NCBI GenBank assembly: GCA_016234205.1 | Contig: JACRGN010000130.1 | Coordinates: 1-16,424, forward strand | Origin: Nitrospinota bacterium | GTDB lineage: Bacteria; Nitrospinota; Nitrospinia; UBA9942 | Direction: 5' to 3' | Length of the DNA: 16,424 nucleotides | Part shown: one piece after another, positions 1-8,109 of the stretch | Layout of the letters: the number at the start of each line of letters is the position of its first letter | Position numbering within the stretch: position 1 is the first letter of the stretch | Made by a program: the position numbers and the translations under genes | Notes under the pieces: model-generated | Databases searched by the model: none | What the model was told of the DNA's origin: nothing | What the model saw: the letters and a program-made list of their open reading frames with translations, nothing else

Positions 1-3
1 AAA

Positions 4-34
4 ATGGCTTGAGATGTGGATTGTCTCATGCCAT
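4..34. other. Imperfect hairpin just upstream of lptD
   Basis: ATGGCTTGAGA (4-14) pairs with TCTCATGCCAT (24-34): an 11-bp stem with one T-T mismatch and a 9-nt loop. It ends 12 bases before the lptD ATG and has no T-run after it. It could be the 3' end of a terminator for an upstream gene, a leader structure, or a dyad operator; the sequence does not decide. Confidence 0.4.
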
Positions 35-46
35 AATTAAGCCTTG

Positions 47-2155
47 ATGAAAGAAAATCAAAAAATACTCTGCCTATTATTAACTATATGCTGTTCACTA
101 TTTATTATTCACTATGCCTTTGCCGAAGAGCCGATTCCTTCTACAGGCATGAAGGAACAGGTTTATATCTCTGCTGACCAGCTTGATTTTATAAAAGATA
201 AGAATCTCATGAATGGCAGGGGGAATGTAGAGATATGGTATAAAGACAAGGCTATCTTTGGTGATGCAGTTGAATTTAATACGGAGTCAGGTATTGGAAA
301 TATAAAGGGGAATGTGGTTCTCTCTGACACTGAGAGCCAGATATATTCTGAATCGGCAGAATTTAATATAAAGTCTGCAACAGGTGTATTGCATAACACC
401 GAAGGAGTTATAGCGTCAAAATATTATTTTACAGGGGAGAAGTTAGAAAAGGTTGGCTCTGACAGGTATACAATATTCGGCGGGACACTTACAACATGCT
501 GTGAGGAGACACCTGCATGGAGATTCAGGGTCAGCAAATCTAACTTGCACTTGGAACACTATGCCTTTTTAACCGGTTCAGCACTTTTGATTAAAGATAT
601 TCCAGTTTTTTATCTCCCTTTTTGGATTGTCCCCATTAAGACAAAGAGGGCGACAGGATTTCTTACACCTTCCTTTGGTTCAAGCAATAAAGACGGTTTT
701 TTTATTAACAACAGTTTCTTTTGGGCAATAACCGACCATCAGGATACAACAATTTATTTGGATTATCTTGAGAAAAAAGGGTTAAGAGAGGGGCTTGAAT
801 ATAGATATTTTCTCAGTAAAAATAGCTCAGGTAATTTTTTGGGTTCTTATTTGAAGGAGAGGGATACGGAAAGGGAATTATATAAGATAAATTTTGACCA
901 TAATCACCTGTTTTCATACAATGTTCAGGGTGCAGTTAAGATTGACATTGTGAGTGAAGCCAATCCTGACAGGGAATATGAGGATGATACCGGCTTGAGG
1001 ACGAGGAGATATACAGATTCCTATGCGAGGCTTACAAAAAGCTGGCTTTCAAGGAGCCTTCAAATTCTTGGACGAAAGAGGGAGAGCGTGGAATCCGGTT
1101 ATAGCGAGATATATGCTCAGTCACCAGAGGTAACATTTGTAAATCAGAAGGAGAGGATTGGAAATTTACCCTTCTTTTTCAGCATGGATTCCTCCTTTAC
1201 GAGTTTCAGGAACGAGAAGGCGAGTGATAAAACGGAATTGGAGAGGGGTGACATTTATCCGAGGATTACTTATACATTTGATAAATATCCGTGGCTTACA
1301 TTTACACCAACTCTTGGTTTGAGGGAGACCTATTACAGCCGGGGCTTAAATAAAAAGGATAGTTTCACAAGAGACCTCTATGATGCTGAATTAAAGATGG
1401 AGGGACCAAAGTTTTTTAGGACATTTAGCACAAAATCCCCTCTGAAGCATATAATTGAGCCGAGGGTGGTTTATAACTATATACCTGATATTGACAGAGA
1501 AGACAGAAGGGAGATAATACAGATTGATGGTATTGATTCTGTGACATCAAAAAATATCATTTCCTATTTTCTGACAAACAGGGTTTTGAGGAAAACCGGG
1601 AGTATCAATGAGATTGTTAGATTTGAGATAAGCCAGCAGTATGATATAACTGAAGCAAATAGAAATGATAACTTGCAAGTAGTCCCTCGCCGTCCTTTTT
1701 CAGATTTGAGATTTGATTTAGATACTCATATTTTAAAGCCTCTTATATTTAATTTTGATACAAAGTATGATGTCTATGAAAGCCAGATTAATACTGCCAA
1801 TTTAGATATAGGTGTAAATTATGAAGATATATGGTATCTGACTACTGAGAGGAGATATACACGAAAACCTGAGTCAACTTTTTTAACAGGCATTGCAGGG
1901 ATTAATCTGACAAAAAATCTAAATTTTCAATACAGTGCCAGATATGATGAATTTAATAAAAAATTCCTTGAAAGTGATTATAGTGCTGCCTACTCATCTG
2001 GATGCTGGGAGGCATCCTTTGATGTAGTTGATAGAAAATATTTTGTAAATAGCGAAGAGAGGGATGAGGTAAAATTCTTCTTTCTGATAACCTTAAAGGA
2101 TGTTGTATCAATTGGAAAGAGGGGAAATCTCGGGCTGATTCAGAGAAAGATATAA
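47..2155 (+). CDS. lptD: LPS-assembly protein LptD (OstA/Imp)
   Basis: Outer-membrane beta-barrel that, with LptE, inserts lipopolysaccharide into the outer leaflet at the end of the Lpt pathway. The ATG at 47 gives a 702-residue protein, usual for the family; a TTG one codon earlier is in frame but less likely. A Sec signal peptide (lysine near the start, hydrophobic core, cleavage after AFA near residue 27) leads into an OstA/LptA-like beta-jellyroll (about residues 40-150, with the ISADQLDF and GRGNVEI strand motifs). Then comes the LptD hallmark TLTTCCEETPAWRF and a long barrel region (about 200-700) with family motifs such as PVFYLPFWIVPIKTKRATGF. A CC pair stands where LptD proteins usually carry one N-terminal cysteine of their disulfides; few later cysteines are visible, so the disulfide pattern may be non-canonical. 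No strong Shine-Dalgarno is visible. No other lpt gene lies in the window. Confidence 0.95.
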   Translation: MKENQKILCLLLTICCSLFIIHYAFAEEPIPSTGMKEQVYISADQLDFIKDKNLMNGRGNVEIWYKDKAIFGDAVEFNTESGIGNIKGNVVLSDTESQIYSESAEFNIKSATGVLHNTEGVIASKYYFTGEKLEKVGSDRYTIFGGTLTTCCEETPAWRFRVSKSNLHLEHYAFLTGSALLIKDIPVFYLPFWIVPIKTKRATGFLTPSFGSSNKDGFFINNSFFWAITDHQDTTIYLDYLEKKGLREGLEYRYFLSKNSSGNFLGSYLKERDTERELYKINFDHNHLFSYNVQGAVKIDIVSEANPDREYEDDTGLRTRRYTDSYARLTKSWLSRSLQILGRKRESVESGYSEIYAQSPEVTFVNQKERIGNLPFFFSMDSSFTSFRNEKASDKTELERGDIYPRITYTFDKYPWLTFTPTLGLRETYYSRGLNKKDSFTRDLYDAELKMEGPKFFRTFSTKSPLKHIIEPRVVYNYIPDIDREDRREIIQIDGIDSVTSKNIISYFLTNRVLRKTGSINEIVRFEISQQYDITEANRNDNLQVVPRRPFSDLRFDLDTHILKPLIFNFDTKYDVYESQINTANLDIGVNYEDIWYLTTERRYTRKPESTFLTGIAGINLTKNLNFQYSARYDEFNKKFLESDYSAAYSSGCWEASFDVVDRKYFVNSEERDEVKFFFLITLKDVVSIGKRGNLGLIQRKI

Positions 2156-2165
2156 AGTCTTTTGC

Positions 2166-2254
2166 CACAGAGGGCACAGAGATAACAGAAATTTTAAAAG
2201 CGGTTTAAACGGTTTAAACAGTTTAAACGGTTTAATCCGGTTTTTCCCTCTGTG
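2166..2254. repeat. Inverted repeat CACAGAGGG/CCCTCTGTG enclosing the 9-bp tandem repeats
   Basis: CACAGAGGG at 2166-2174 is the exact reverse complement of 2246-2254, separated by 71 bases holding the GGTTTAAAC tract. The left arm sits in gccacagagggcacagag, which I recall as the style of a recurrent intergenic repeat in several bacterial phyla. I read it as a small dispersed element, not a gene; copy number is unknown from this window. Confidence 0.55.
2202..2237. repeat. Four tandem 9-bp repeats (GGTTTAAAC)
   Basis: Units at 2202-2210 and 2211-2219 (both GGTTTAAAC), 2220-2228 (AGTTTAAAC) and 2229-2237 (GGTTTAATC). Each of the first three contains the 8-bp palindrome GTTTAAAC. The tract lies in the gap between lptD and the first SUMF1 gene, inside the inverted repeat CACAGAGGG/CCCTCTGTG. 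Confidence 0.85.
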
Positions 2255-2277
2255 TTTACTGCATTACTTGAGTTTAT

Positions 2278-3282
2278 ATGGCTTCAAATAATTACTCTGT
2301 TAGAAGATATGTAAAAATTGTATACCGTCTTGCCTCTATCTTATTTCTTACCCTTCATGTCTTACTTTTGTATAATGTATATTCATATGCAGATATATGT
2401 ATAGATTGCCACACAAATCCCAGGTATAAGAAAGAGGATATAGAAAAATTACAGGAATGTCTTGATTGTCATGGTAGTGCAGGGCATGTATACAAGAAGA
2501 GTAAATTTGAAAAAGAGACCATAGTGATAACGAATATTGCAGATAAAAAGAATCTTCCTTCTTCTAATCATCATTCAGAATTAGTTGCCTCTATCCCGGG
2601 CTTAAAGAATATGATTTTGATTCCGGAAGGTGAGTTTATTATGGGTACTGATGTAAGACTCAAAGATGAAAGACCCGGGCATGTTGTTTATTTAAAAGTT
2701 TTTTATATAGATAAATTTGAGGTTACAAATGAGGATTACCAGAAATTTATTAAAGTTGCAGGGCATAAAGCCCCTGAAAATTGGGAAGATAATAAGTATC
2801 CTGCAGGAAAGGGAAGACATCCTGTAATATTTGTAGACTGGCATGATTCGGATGCATACTGTAAATGGTTAGGCAAGAGGCTTCCGAGAGAGACTGAATG
2901 GGAAAAGGCTGCCAGAGGTATAAACGGCTTCACATTTCCGTGGGGCAATGAATGGGACCCAAATAAATCTAACAATCCAATTAGAGGCTCGGTGGGTACG
3001 ATGACGGTCGGTTCATTTGAGTCAGGGAAAAGCCCATATGGCATTTATGATATGAGCGGAAATGTCTGGGAGTGGGTTGATGACTATTATTTGCCGCATT
3101 CGGGCTCAGATTATGCAAGTCCTGAATTTGGTAAAAAATATAGGATATTGAAAGGCGGTTCATGGTGGGACTGTAGTTTTTACAGTTGCGGTATATCAGC
3201 ACCTGCATTCAACAGGGCATTCTTTGACCCTTCAACAAAGAATGATAGTTTCGGATTTAGATGTGCAGCAGATGCGAGATAG
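2278..3282 (+). CDS. Membrane-anchored two-heme c-type / FGE-sulfatase (SUMF1) domain protein
   Basis: 334 residues. An N-terminal hydrophobic segment (about 18-37) is a signal anchor or signal peptide. Two heme-c attachment motifs follow, CIDCH (41-45) and CLDCH (61-65), then a SUMF1/formylglycine-generating-enzyme domain (about 110-331) with the family signatures IPEGEFIMG, GKRLPRETEWEKAARG, YPWGNE-type FPWGNEWD, YGIYDMSGNVWEW, LKGGSWWDC and FGFRCA. C299 and C304 have the C-x4-C spacing of the FGE active-site pair, but the first cysteine lies one residue further from GGS than in FGE (GGSWWDC against GGSxxC). Catalysis is therefore uncertain, and no sulfatase gene is nearby. Expected location is the periplasmic face of the membrane, since heme c is attached there. 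It heads an array of three paralogs. The ATG at 2278 lacks a strong Shine-Dalgarno. Confidence 0.85.
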   Translation: MASNNYSVRRYVKIVYRLASILFLTLHVLLLYNVYSYADICIDCHTNPRYKKEDIEKLQECLDCHGSAGHVYKKSKFEKETIVITNIADKKNLPSSNHHSELVASIPGLKNMILIPEGEFIMGTDVRLKDERPGHVVYLKVFYIDKFEVTNEDYQKFIKVAGHKAPENWEDNKYPAGKGRHPVIFVDWHDSDAYCKWLGKRLPRETEWEKAARGINGFTFPWGNEWDPNKSNNPIRGSVGTMTVGSFESGKSPYGIYDMSGNVWEWVDDYYLPHSGSDYASPEFGKKYRILKGGSWWDCSFYSCGISAPAFNRAFFDPSTKNDSFGFRCAADAR

Positions 3283-3455
3283 ACCCAAAATTCGATTTAG
3301 GATTTTGGGTAAAATCGCAAAGTCGCCTGAAAGACAAGGCAAGAGGCAATTTTGCGACGCAACCGTATATGACCAATACGGTGAGGAGCAAAATTGACGA
3401 TAACACAGTATTTCAGGATGAATCTGCGATTTTAAATTCCGCTAAAGCGGAATTT
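3283..3455. repeat. Highly structured intergenic element with nested inverted repeats
   Basis: Starts right after the stop codon of the first SUMF1 gene. Perfect stems: ACCCAAAAT 3283-3291 with 3302-3310; TCGCAAA 3315-3321 with 3351-3357; CAATTTTGC 3347-3355 with 3388-3396; ACCGTAT 3362-3368 with 3376-3382 (nested in the previous one); and AAATTCCGC 3434-3442 with 3447-3455 around a TAAA loop. Two stems share bases and would be alternatives. No T-run marks a terminator. It looks like a compact dispersed repeat or a structured RNA spacer; a 66-codon open frame across it has no protein-like features. Confidence 0.6.
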
Positions 3456-3468
3456 GGATAGAATTATA

Positions 3469-4287
3469 ATGACATATATTGATACCAGATGTAATATATT
3501 ATTTATATTTATCGCTGTTTTTCTTTTATTTTCCTGTTCAAGAGAGAATGCCCCTAAGATAGAAGGTATGGTCTATATTCCATCAGGTGAGTTCATTATG
3601 GGAAGCGAAGATGTTGATACAGAGAACATTGGCAAGGAGTTTGGATTCAGCAGGGGGAGGCTCTATGAAGATGAAAGGCCGATGAGAAAATTATTTCTTA
3701 AAGGTTTTTATATGGATAAATATGAGATAACCAACAGACAATATAAAACTTTTATTGATGCTGCAGGTTATGCGTCTCCAGATACATGGGAAGGCAGTTT
3801 ATATCCGGCGTGGCAGGATGCCCATCCCGTAAATAATGTTACATGGTTTGATGCACATGCCTATTGCAGGTGGGCGGGCAAAAGGCTCCCTACAGAAGAA
3901 GAATGGGAGAAGGCTGCGAGGGGTCCTTATGGAAACAAGTATCCATGGGGAAACGAATACGATGAAAAAAAGGCAAATATTAATAAAGGGGACACAGTGT
4001 CTGTTGGAAGCTATGAGACTGACAAGAGTTACTATGGTGTGTATGATATGGGGGGGAATGTAATGGAGTGGGCAGATGCATGGTATGAGCCTTACCCGGG
4101 GAATAAAACCGAGGTAAAGGATTTTGGAAAAATATCAAGGATATTGCGTGGCGGCTCCGGCAGTGTGCTTGGCCATTATATTATGGGCAGGATATATGCC
4201 AGATCCTCATTCAGACACTACTACCTCCCGGGCGGTGCGGGAAATGATGGCGGTATTCGGTGTGCAAAATCGGCTGAAGCTGAATAG
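3469..4287 (+). CDS. SUMF1/FGE-sulfatase-domain lipoprotein (second paralog)
   Basis: 272 residues from the ATG at 3469. I prefer this to the TTG at 3454, which is buried in the 3434-3455 hairpin and would add five residues. A hydrophobic signal ends in the lipobox LLFSC with the lipidation cysteine at about residue 23. The rest is one SUMF1 domain: IPSGEFIMG, GKRLPTEEEWEKAARG, YPWGNEYD, YGVYDMGGNVMEW, ILRGGSG and GGIRCA. The region after GGS has no cysteines, so the FGE catalytic pair is absent; the protein is probably a binding or structural member of the fold and not a formylglycine-forming enzyme. It carries no heme motif, unlike its upstream paralog. Lipoprotein anchoring to the inner or outer membrane is inferred. 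It is the middle gene of the three-paralog array, with the next gene starting near or inside its end. Confidence 0.85.
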   Translation: MTYIDTRCNILFIFIAVFLLFSCSRENAPKIEGMVYIPSGEFIMGSEDVDTENIGKEFGFSRGRLYEDERPMRKLFLKGFYMDKYEITNRQYKTFIDAAGYASPDTWEGSLYPAWQDAHPVNNVTWFDAHAYCRWAGKRLPTEEEWEKAARGPYGNKYPWGNEYDEKKANINKGDTVSVGSYETDKSYYGVYDMGGNVMEWADAWYEPYPGNKTEVKDFGKISRILRGGSGSVLGHYIMGRIYARSSFRHYYLPGGAGNDGGIRCAKSAEAE

Positions 4288-4999
4288 GATATCAGGGTCG
4301 GCTGATTTGAATATAAATTTCTTGGCTGGAATATGGCTGATATGTATTTTAGTGCTGCCGGCTTGCAGCAGACTACCAGAGGATATGAGCATGATACCGA
4401 AAGGTGAATTTATAATGGGAAATAACACCGGGGATAGCAATGAAAATCCTGAGAGAAAGGTCTACTTAAATGATTTTTTTATGGATAAATATGAGGTAAC
4501 AAACGAGGCATATTTACGTTTTGTTAAACAGGCAAAGCACGGAGAACCAAAAGAGTGGCAGGTCTACGGTTATATGGAAGATAAAAAAAATCATCCTGTT
4601 GTCTTTGTGAGTTTTGATGACGCATTAGGATATTGCAACTGGTTAGGCAAAAGGCTTCCTACAGAAGAAGAATGGGAGAAGGCTGCCCGCGGCACAGGCG
4701 GGTATATATATCCATGGGGTAATGAGTTTGAATTGGGAAAGGCTAATACCAGTCTTTCAGGTATAGTAGGCACAACAGAAGTCGGGATGTATGAAGGGGG
4801 CAGGAGTCCATATGGGCTTTATGACATGGCTGGAAATATATGGGAGTGGACAAGCTCCACATATATTGATAAAGAGAAGGCAGTAAAAGGAGGCTCATGG
4901 GGTTTGAGCCACAAACTTGCACGGACATTTACCCGTATTGGATATGAACCCGGCACAAAGACAAATAATATTGGTTTCAGGTGTGCTAAAGATAGATAA
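4247..4999 (+). CDS. SUMF1/FGE-sulfatase-domain lipoprotein (third paralog)
   Basis: The domain is clear: MIPKGEFIMG, GKRLPTEEEWEKAARG, YPWGNEFE, YGLYDMAGNIWEW, VKGGSWG and IGFRCAKDR. As in the second paralog, the region after GGS has no cysteines, so FGE-type catalysis is not expected. A hydrophobic segment ending in LVLPAC marks it as a lipoprotein. The start is uncertain. ATG 4247 (or 4244) gives a basic n-region (NRLKLNR) before the hydrophobic core but overlaps the previous gene by 41 bases. GTG 4262 and TTG 4307 are shorter; TTG 4307 clears the overlap and has AGGG upstream but leaves no positive charge before the core. The open frame extends further upstream, but that part is the previous gene read in another frame. 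Translational coupling to the second paralog is likely. Confidence 0.8.
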   Translation: MAVFGVQNRLKLNRISGSADLNINFLAGIWLICILVLPACSRLPEDMSMIPKGEFIMGNNTGDSNENPERKVYLNDFFMDKYEVTNEAYLRFVKQAKHGEPKEWQVYGYMEDKKNHPVVFVSFDDALGYCNWLGKRLPTEEEWEKAARGTGGYIYPWGNEFELGKANTSLSGIVGTTEVGMYEGGRSPYGLYDMAGNIWEWTSSTYIDKEKAVKGGSWGLSHKLARTFTRIGYEPGTKTNNIGFRCAKDR

Positions 5000-5031
5000 T
5001 TTTTCATTCCAAATCTGATAATATTTTTCAT

Positions 5032-7698
5032 ATGACCGGAAATGAGATTAGAAAAAAGTTTCTTGATTATTTTAAGGAGAGAGGGCATACGATTATAAAA
5101 AGCTCCTCCCTAATACCTTCCGCCGACCCCACACTACTCTTTACGAATGCAGGGATGGTTCAGTTTAAGGATGTCTTTCTCGGTAAAGAGAAGAAGGATT
5201 ACAAAAGGGCTGTATCATCACAGAAGTGTGTCCGGGCAGGGGGGAAGCATAATGACCTTGAGGTAGTTGGCAGGACAGCAAGGCACCACACATTCTTTGA
5301 GATGCTTGGTAATTTCTCCTTTGGCGATTATTTCAAAGAAGGGGCGATTGAGTATGGCTGGGAGTTCATGACAGAGGTTGTAAAACTGCCAAAGGAGAAA
5401 CTCTGGATAACAGTTTATAAAGATGATAACGAGGCATTTAAAATCTGGAATGAGAGAATTGGAATACCCGCCAATAAGATTGTAAGGCTCGGTGAGAAGG
5501 ACAATTTCTGGAGCATGGGGGATACAGGTCCATGTGGTCCCTGCTCGGAGATTCATATAGACCAGGGGGAAGGGATAGGTTGCGGCAGGCCTGAATGTAA
5601 TGTTGAATGTGACTGTGACAGGTTTATGGAAGTATGGAATCTCGTATTCATGCAGTATAACAGGGATGCAAATGGCAAGCTCACTCCATTGCCAAATCCA
5701 AGCATAGATACAGGGATGGGGCTGGAGAGGCTCTCTGCTGTTGCACAGAATGTTAAGAGCAATTATGATTCGGATTTGCTAAAGCCGATAATAACTTATA
5801 CAGAAGGGCTTTTTGAAAAAGGATATGGCAAAGATAATAATATAGATATCTCATTCAGGGTTATTGCAGACCACAGCAGGTCAATGACATTCCTAATCGG
5901 CGATGGTGTCATACCTTCAAATGAGGGGAGGGGTTATGTATTGAGGAGAATAATACGCAGAGCCTCAAGACATGGCAGGATGTTGGGAAAAAGCGAGCCG
6001 TTTTTATTCAAAACCTCCGATGTTGTAATAGATTTAATGAAGGATACCTACCCTGAACTACTTGATAGAAGGGAGTATATTTCAAAGGTGATTTCTACAG
6101 AGGAGGAGAGGTTCAGCAATACACTTGATTTTGGCATGAAGATGTTGAATGACATGGTTGAAAGCCTGAAGGCAAAGAGAGAAAGGCTGATAGCAGGCGA
6201 AGATGCATTCAAACTGTATGATACTTATGGATTTCCTCTTGACCTTACAGAGGATATAGCAAGAGACAGCGGGCTTGCAGTTGACTCGGCTGGATTTAAC
6301 AGGGCGATGGAGGTGCAGAAGGAGAGGGCAAGGGCATCATGGAAAGGCTCAGGAGAAGAGGGGATTAAGTCTATATACAGAGATATAGCTCATAAAATAA
6401 AAGGGACTCAATCCCTTTCAAAACCACAAATGGACATGTTTATAGGATATGATACTTTGGAATCAGAGGGAACAGTCCTCTCACTGATAAAAGGTAATGA
6501 TATGGCTAAATCGGCATCAGAAGGTGAACAGGTTGAGATAGTATTGGATAAAACGCCATTATATGGTGAGTCGGGCGGGCAGGTAGGTGATACAGGAAAG
6601 ATTTGGAATGATGATATCCATATAGATGTGTTAGATACAAAAAAACCTTTGCAGAATCTGATTGTTCATAATTGTATTGTTAAAAAAGGAAACATAAAGG
6701 TTGGCGATGTGGTGACAATTTCAGTATCCAATGAGAAACGAAGGGGAACGGCATTAAATCACTCTGCCACACACTTGCTTCACACTGCCTTGAGTGATGT
6801 CCTCGGAGACCATGTAAAGCAGGCAGGCTCTCTTGTTGCCCCTGACAGGCTCCGTTTTGATTACACACATTTCTCCGCACCGAATATAAAAGAACTGCAC
6901 AGGGTTGAAGAAATAGTTAATCAAAAGATAAGGGAGAATTATCCTGTAGAGACATCAATAAAGGGACTGGAGGATGCCATCAAGGGAGGGGCGACCGCAC
7001 TCTTCGGCGAAAAGTATGGGGAAGAGGTAAGGGTTGTGAAGATGGGTGATTACAGTATGGAGCTATGTGGTGGGACTCATACAAGGGCTACAGGGGATAT
7101 AGGTTTGTTCAAGATAATCCATGAAGGCGGTATAGCATCAGGCATCAGAAGGGTAGAAGCACTCACAGGCGAAGGTGCGTATAGATATGTAAGAGATGAA
7201 GAAGAGCGTCTGTCAGAGATAAGGGAGGTGCTTAAATCGCCTCCTCATGAAGAATTGGCAAAAGTAAAGAAGGTTTTAGATAGGAGCAAGGAATTGGAGA
7301 GGGAATTGCAAAAACTAAAAGAGAAGATGACAAAGGATATGAGCGGGGACATAATGTCAGAGATTAAGGCTATAAAAGGGATAAATGTCATATCCAAAAA
7401 TCTTGGGAATTTTGATATTAAGGACTTAAGGTCATTTATTGATTCTACAAAGGTTAAGATAAAATCCGGTGTTGTAGTGGCAGGGGGAGTAACAGATGGC
7501 AAGGTCTCTCTTGTGGCAGGAGTTACAAAGGATTTGATATCAAAACTCAATGCAGGAGAGATAATAAAGCAGACTGCGGTTATTGTGGATGGCAGCGGGG
7601 GCGGAAGGGCAGACATGGCACAGGCAGGTGGAAAGAATCCTTCAAAACTCAATGAAGCACTGGAAAAGGTGTATGAGATAGTTGAGAAGATGCTGTAA
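5032..7698 (+). CDS. alaS: Alanyl-tRNA synthetase
   Basis: 888 residues, the normal bacterial length. It charges tRNA-Ala with alanine in the cytoplasm and hydrolyses mischarged Ser/Gly-tRNA. In order: class II aminoacylation domain (about 1-240) with HHTFFEMLGNFSFGDYFKE (motif 2 region, from about residue 85) and GMGLERL (motif 3); tRNA-recognition domain; editing domain with the metal-binding HSATH (histidines near 577 and 581) and CGGTH (about 679-683); and a DHHA1/C-Ala domain ending in GSGGGRADMAQAGG. All diagnostic motifs are intact, so the gene should be functional. It begins 32 bases after the third SUMF1 gene, so it may share transcription with that array, and the HEPN/MNT pair follows 18 bases after its stop. 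Confidence 0.98.
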   Translation: MTGNEIRKKFLDYFKERGHTIIKSSSLIPSADPTLLFTNAGMVQFKDVFLGKEKKDYKRAVSSQKCVRAGGKHNDLEVVGRTARHHTFFEMLGNFSFGDYFKEGAIEYGWEFMTEVVKLPKEKLWITVYKDDNEAFKIWNERIGIPANKIVRLGEKDNFWSMGDTGPCGPCSEIHIDQGEGIGCGRPECNVECDCDRFMEVWNLVFMQYNRDANGKLTPLPNPSIDTGMGLERLSAVAQNVKSNYDSDLLKPIITYTEGLFEKGYGKDNNIDISFRVIADHSRSMTFLIGDGVIPSNEGRGYVLRRIIRRASRHGRMLGKSEPFLFKTSDVVIDLMKDTYPELLDRREYISKVISTEEERFSNTLDFGMKMLNDMVESLKAKRERLIAGEDAFKLYDTYGFPLDLTEDIARDSGLAVDSAGFNRAMEVQKERARASWKGSGEEGIKSIYRDIAHKIKGTQSLSKPQMDMFIGYDTLESEGTVLSLIKGNDMAKSASEGEQVEIVLDKTPLYGESGGQVGDTGKIWNDDIHIDVLDTKKPLQNLIVHNCIVKKGNIKVGDVVTISVSNEKRRGTALNHSATHLLHTALSDVLGDHVKQAGSLVAPDRLRFDYTHFSAPNIKELHRVEEIVNQKIRENYPVETSIKGLEDAIKGGATALFGEKYGEEVRVVKMGDYSMELCGGTHTRATGDIGLFKIIHEGGIASGIRRVEALTGEGAYRYVRDEEERLSEIREVLKSPPHEELAKVKKVLDRSKELERELQKLKEKMTKDMSGDIMSEIKAIKGINVISKNLGNFDIKDLRSFIDSTKVKIKSGVVVAGGVTDGKVSLVAGVTKDLISKLNAGEIIKQTAVIVDGSGGGRADMAQAGGKNPSKLNEALEKVYEIVEKML

Positions 7699-7716
7699 AT
7701 TGAGAGTGGTTCAAAT

Positions 7717-8109
7717 ATGATGCCGTCTATAAAGAATTGGATAGCATCCGCAGATTATGACCTTAAGACTGCGGCAAATCTTTTCAAAAGCCGCAGATAC
7801 ATATATGTTGTATTCCTTTGTCATCTTGCGATAGAGAAGGTTCTTAAGGCGATTGTCTGCAAAAAACTGAATGAGATGCCCCCTTATACACATAATCTTA
7901 ACCGGTTGATAGAGCTTGCCGGTATTTCTGTAGATGAGAGTTATCAAAAATTTATAAATAAAATAAGTCTCCAGAGCGTGCCAACCCGATACCCGGAGGA
8001 TTTTGCAAAGCTGTCCACACAATTCAATAAAACGATTGCAGAAGAGCATTTGAAAAAGAGTACGGAGGTTATAAAATGGTTAAAACAAAACTATCTCAAA
8101 AGGAGTTGA
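7717..8109 (+). CDS. HEPN domain protein, probable toxin of a HEPN/MNT module
   Basis: 130 residues, small and helical. The pattern IASADYDLKTAANLF ... HLAIEKVLKAIV ... YTHNLNRLIELAG ... TRYPEDF matches the HEPN family (PF05168-like). Many HEPN proteins are RNases, and paired with a minimal nucleotidyltransferase they form type VII toxin-antitoxin systems. I do not see a clean R-x4-6-H RNase motif: the arginines before the helix are 8-9 residues from the histidine of CHLAIEK. Activity, if any, may use another arrangement such as the TRYPED segment. Two ATG codons (7717, 7720) are possible. The gene overlaps the following nucleotidyltransferase by 34 bases in another frame, which indicates coupled translation. 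It sits 18 bases behind alaS and may be partly transcribed from there. Confidence 0.85.
   Translation: MMPSIKNWIASADYDLKTAANLFKSRRYIYVVFLCHLAIEKVLKAIVCKKLNEMPPYTHNLNRLIELAGISVDESYQKFINKISLQSVPTRYPEDFAKLSTQFNKTIAEEHLKKSTEVIKWLKQNYLKRS

Noticed and set aside
2278..3282. First SUMF1 gene as a true sulfatase-activating FGE
   Set aside because: Cysteine position relative to GGS is off by one, heme-c motifs are present and no sulfatase is nearby.
3261..3461. 66-residue open frame between the first and second SUMF1 genes
   Set aside because: It runs through the inverted-repeat element, has no Shine-Dalgarno or protein-like features, and overlaps the first gene.
4124..4246. Longer N-terminus for the third SUMF1 gene
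   Set aside because: This stretch is the conserved C-terminal part of the second paralog in another frame; a 164-base overlap is implausible and the lipoprotein signal begins later.
7245..7652. Long minus-strand open frame inside alaS
   Set aside because: It is the antisense of the conserved C-terminal alaS region, with low-complexity composition and no start signal.
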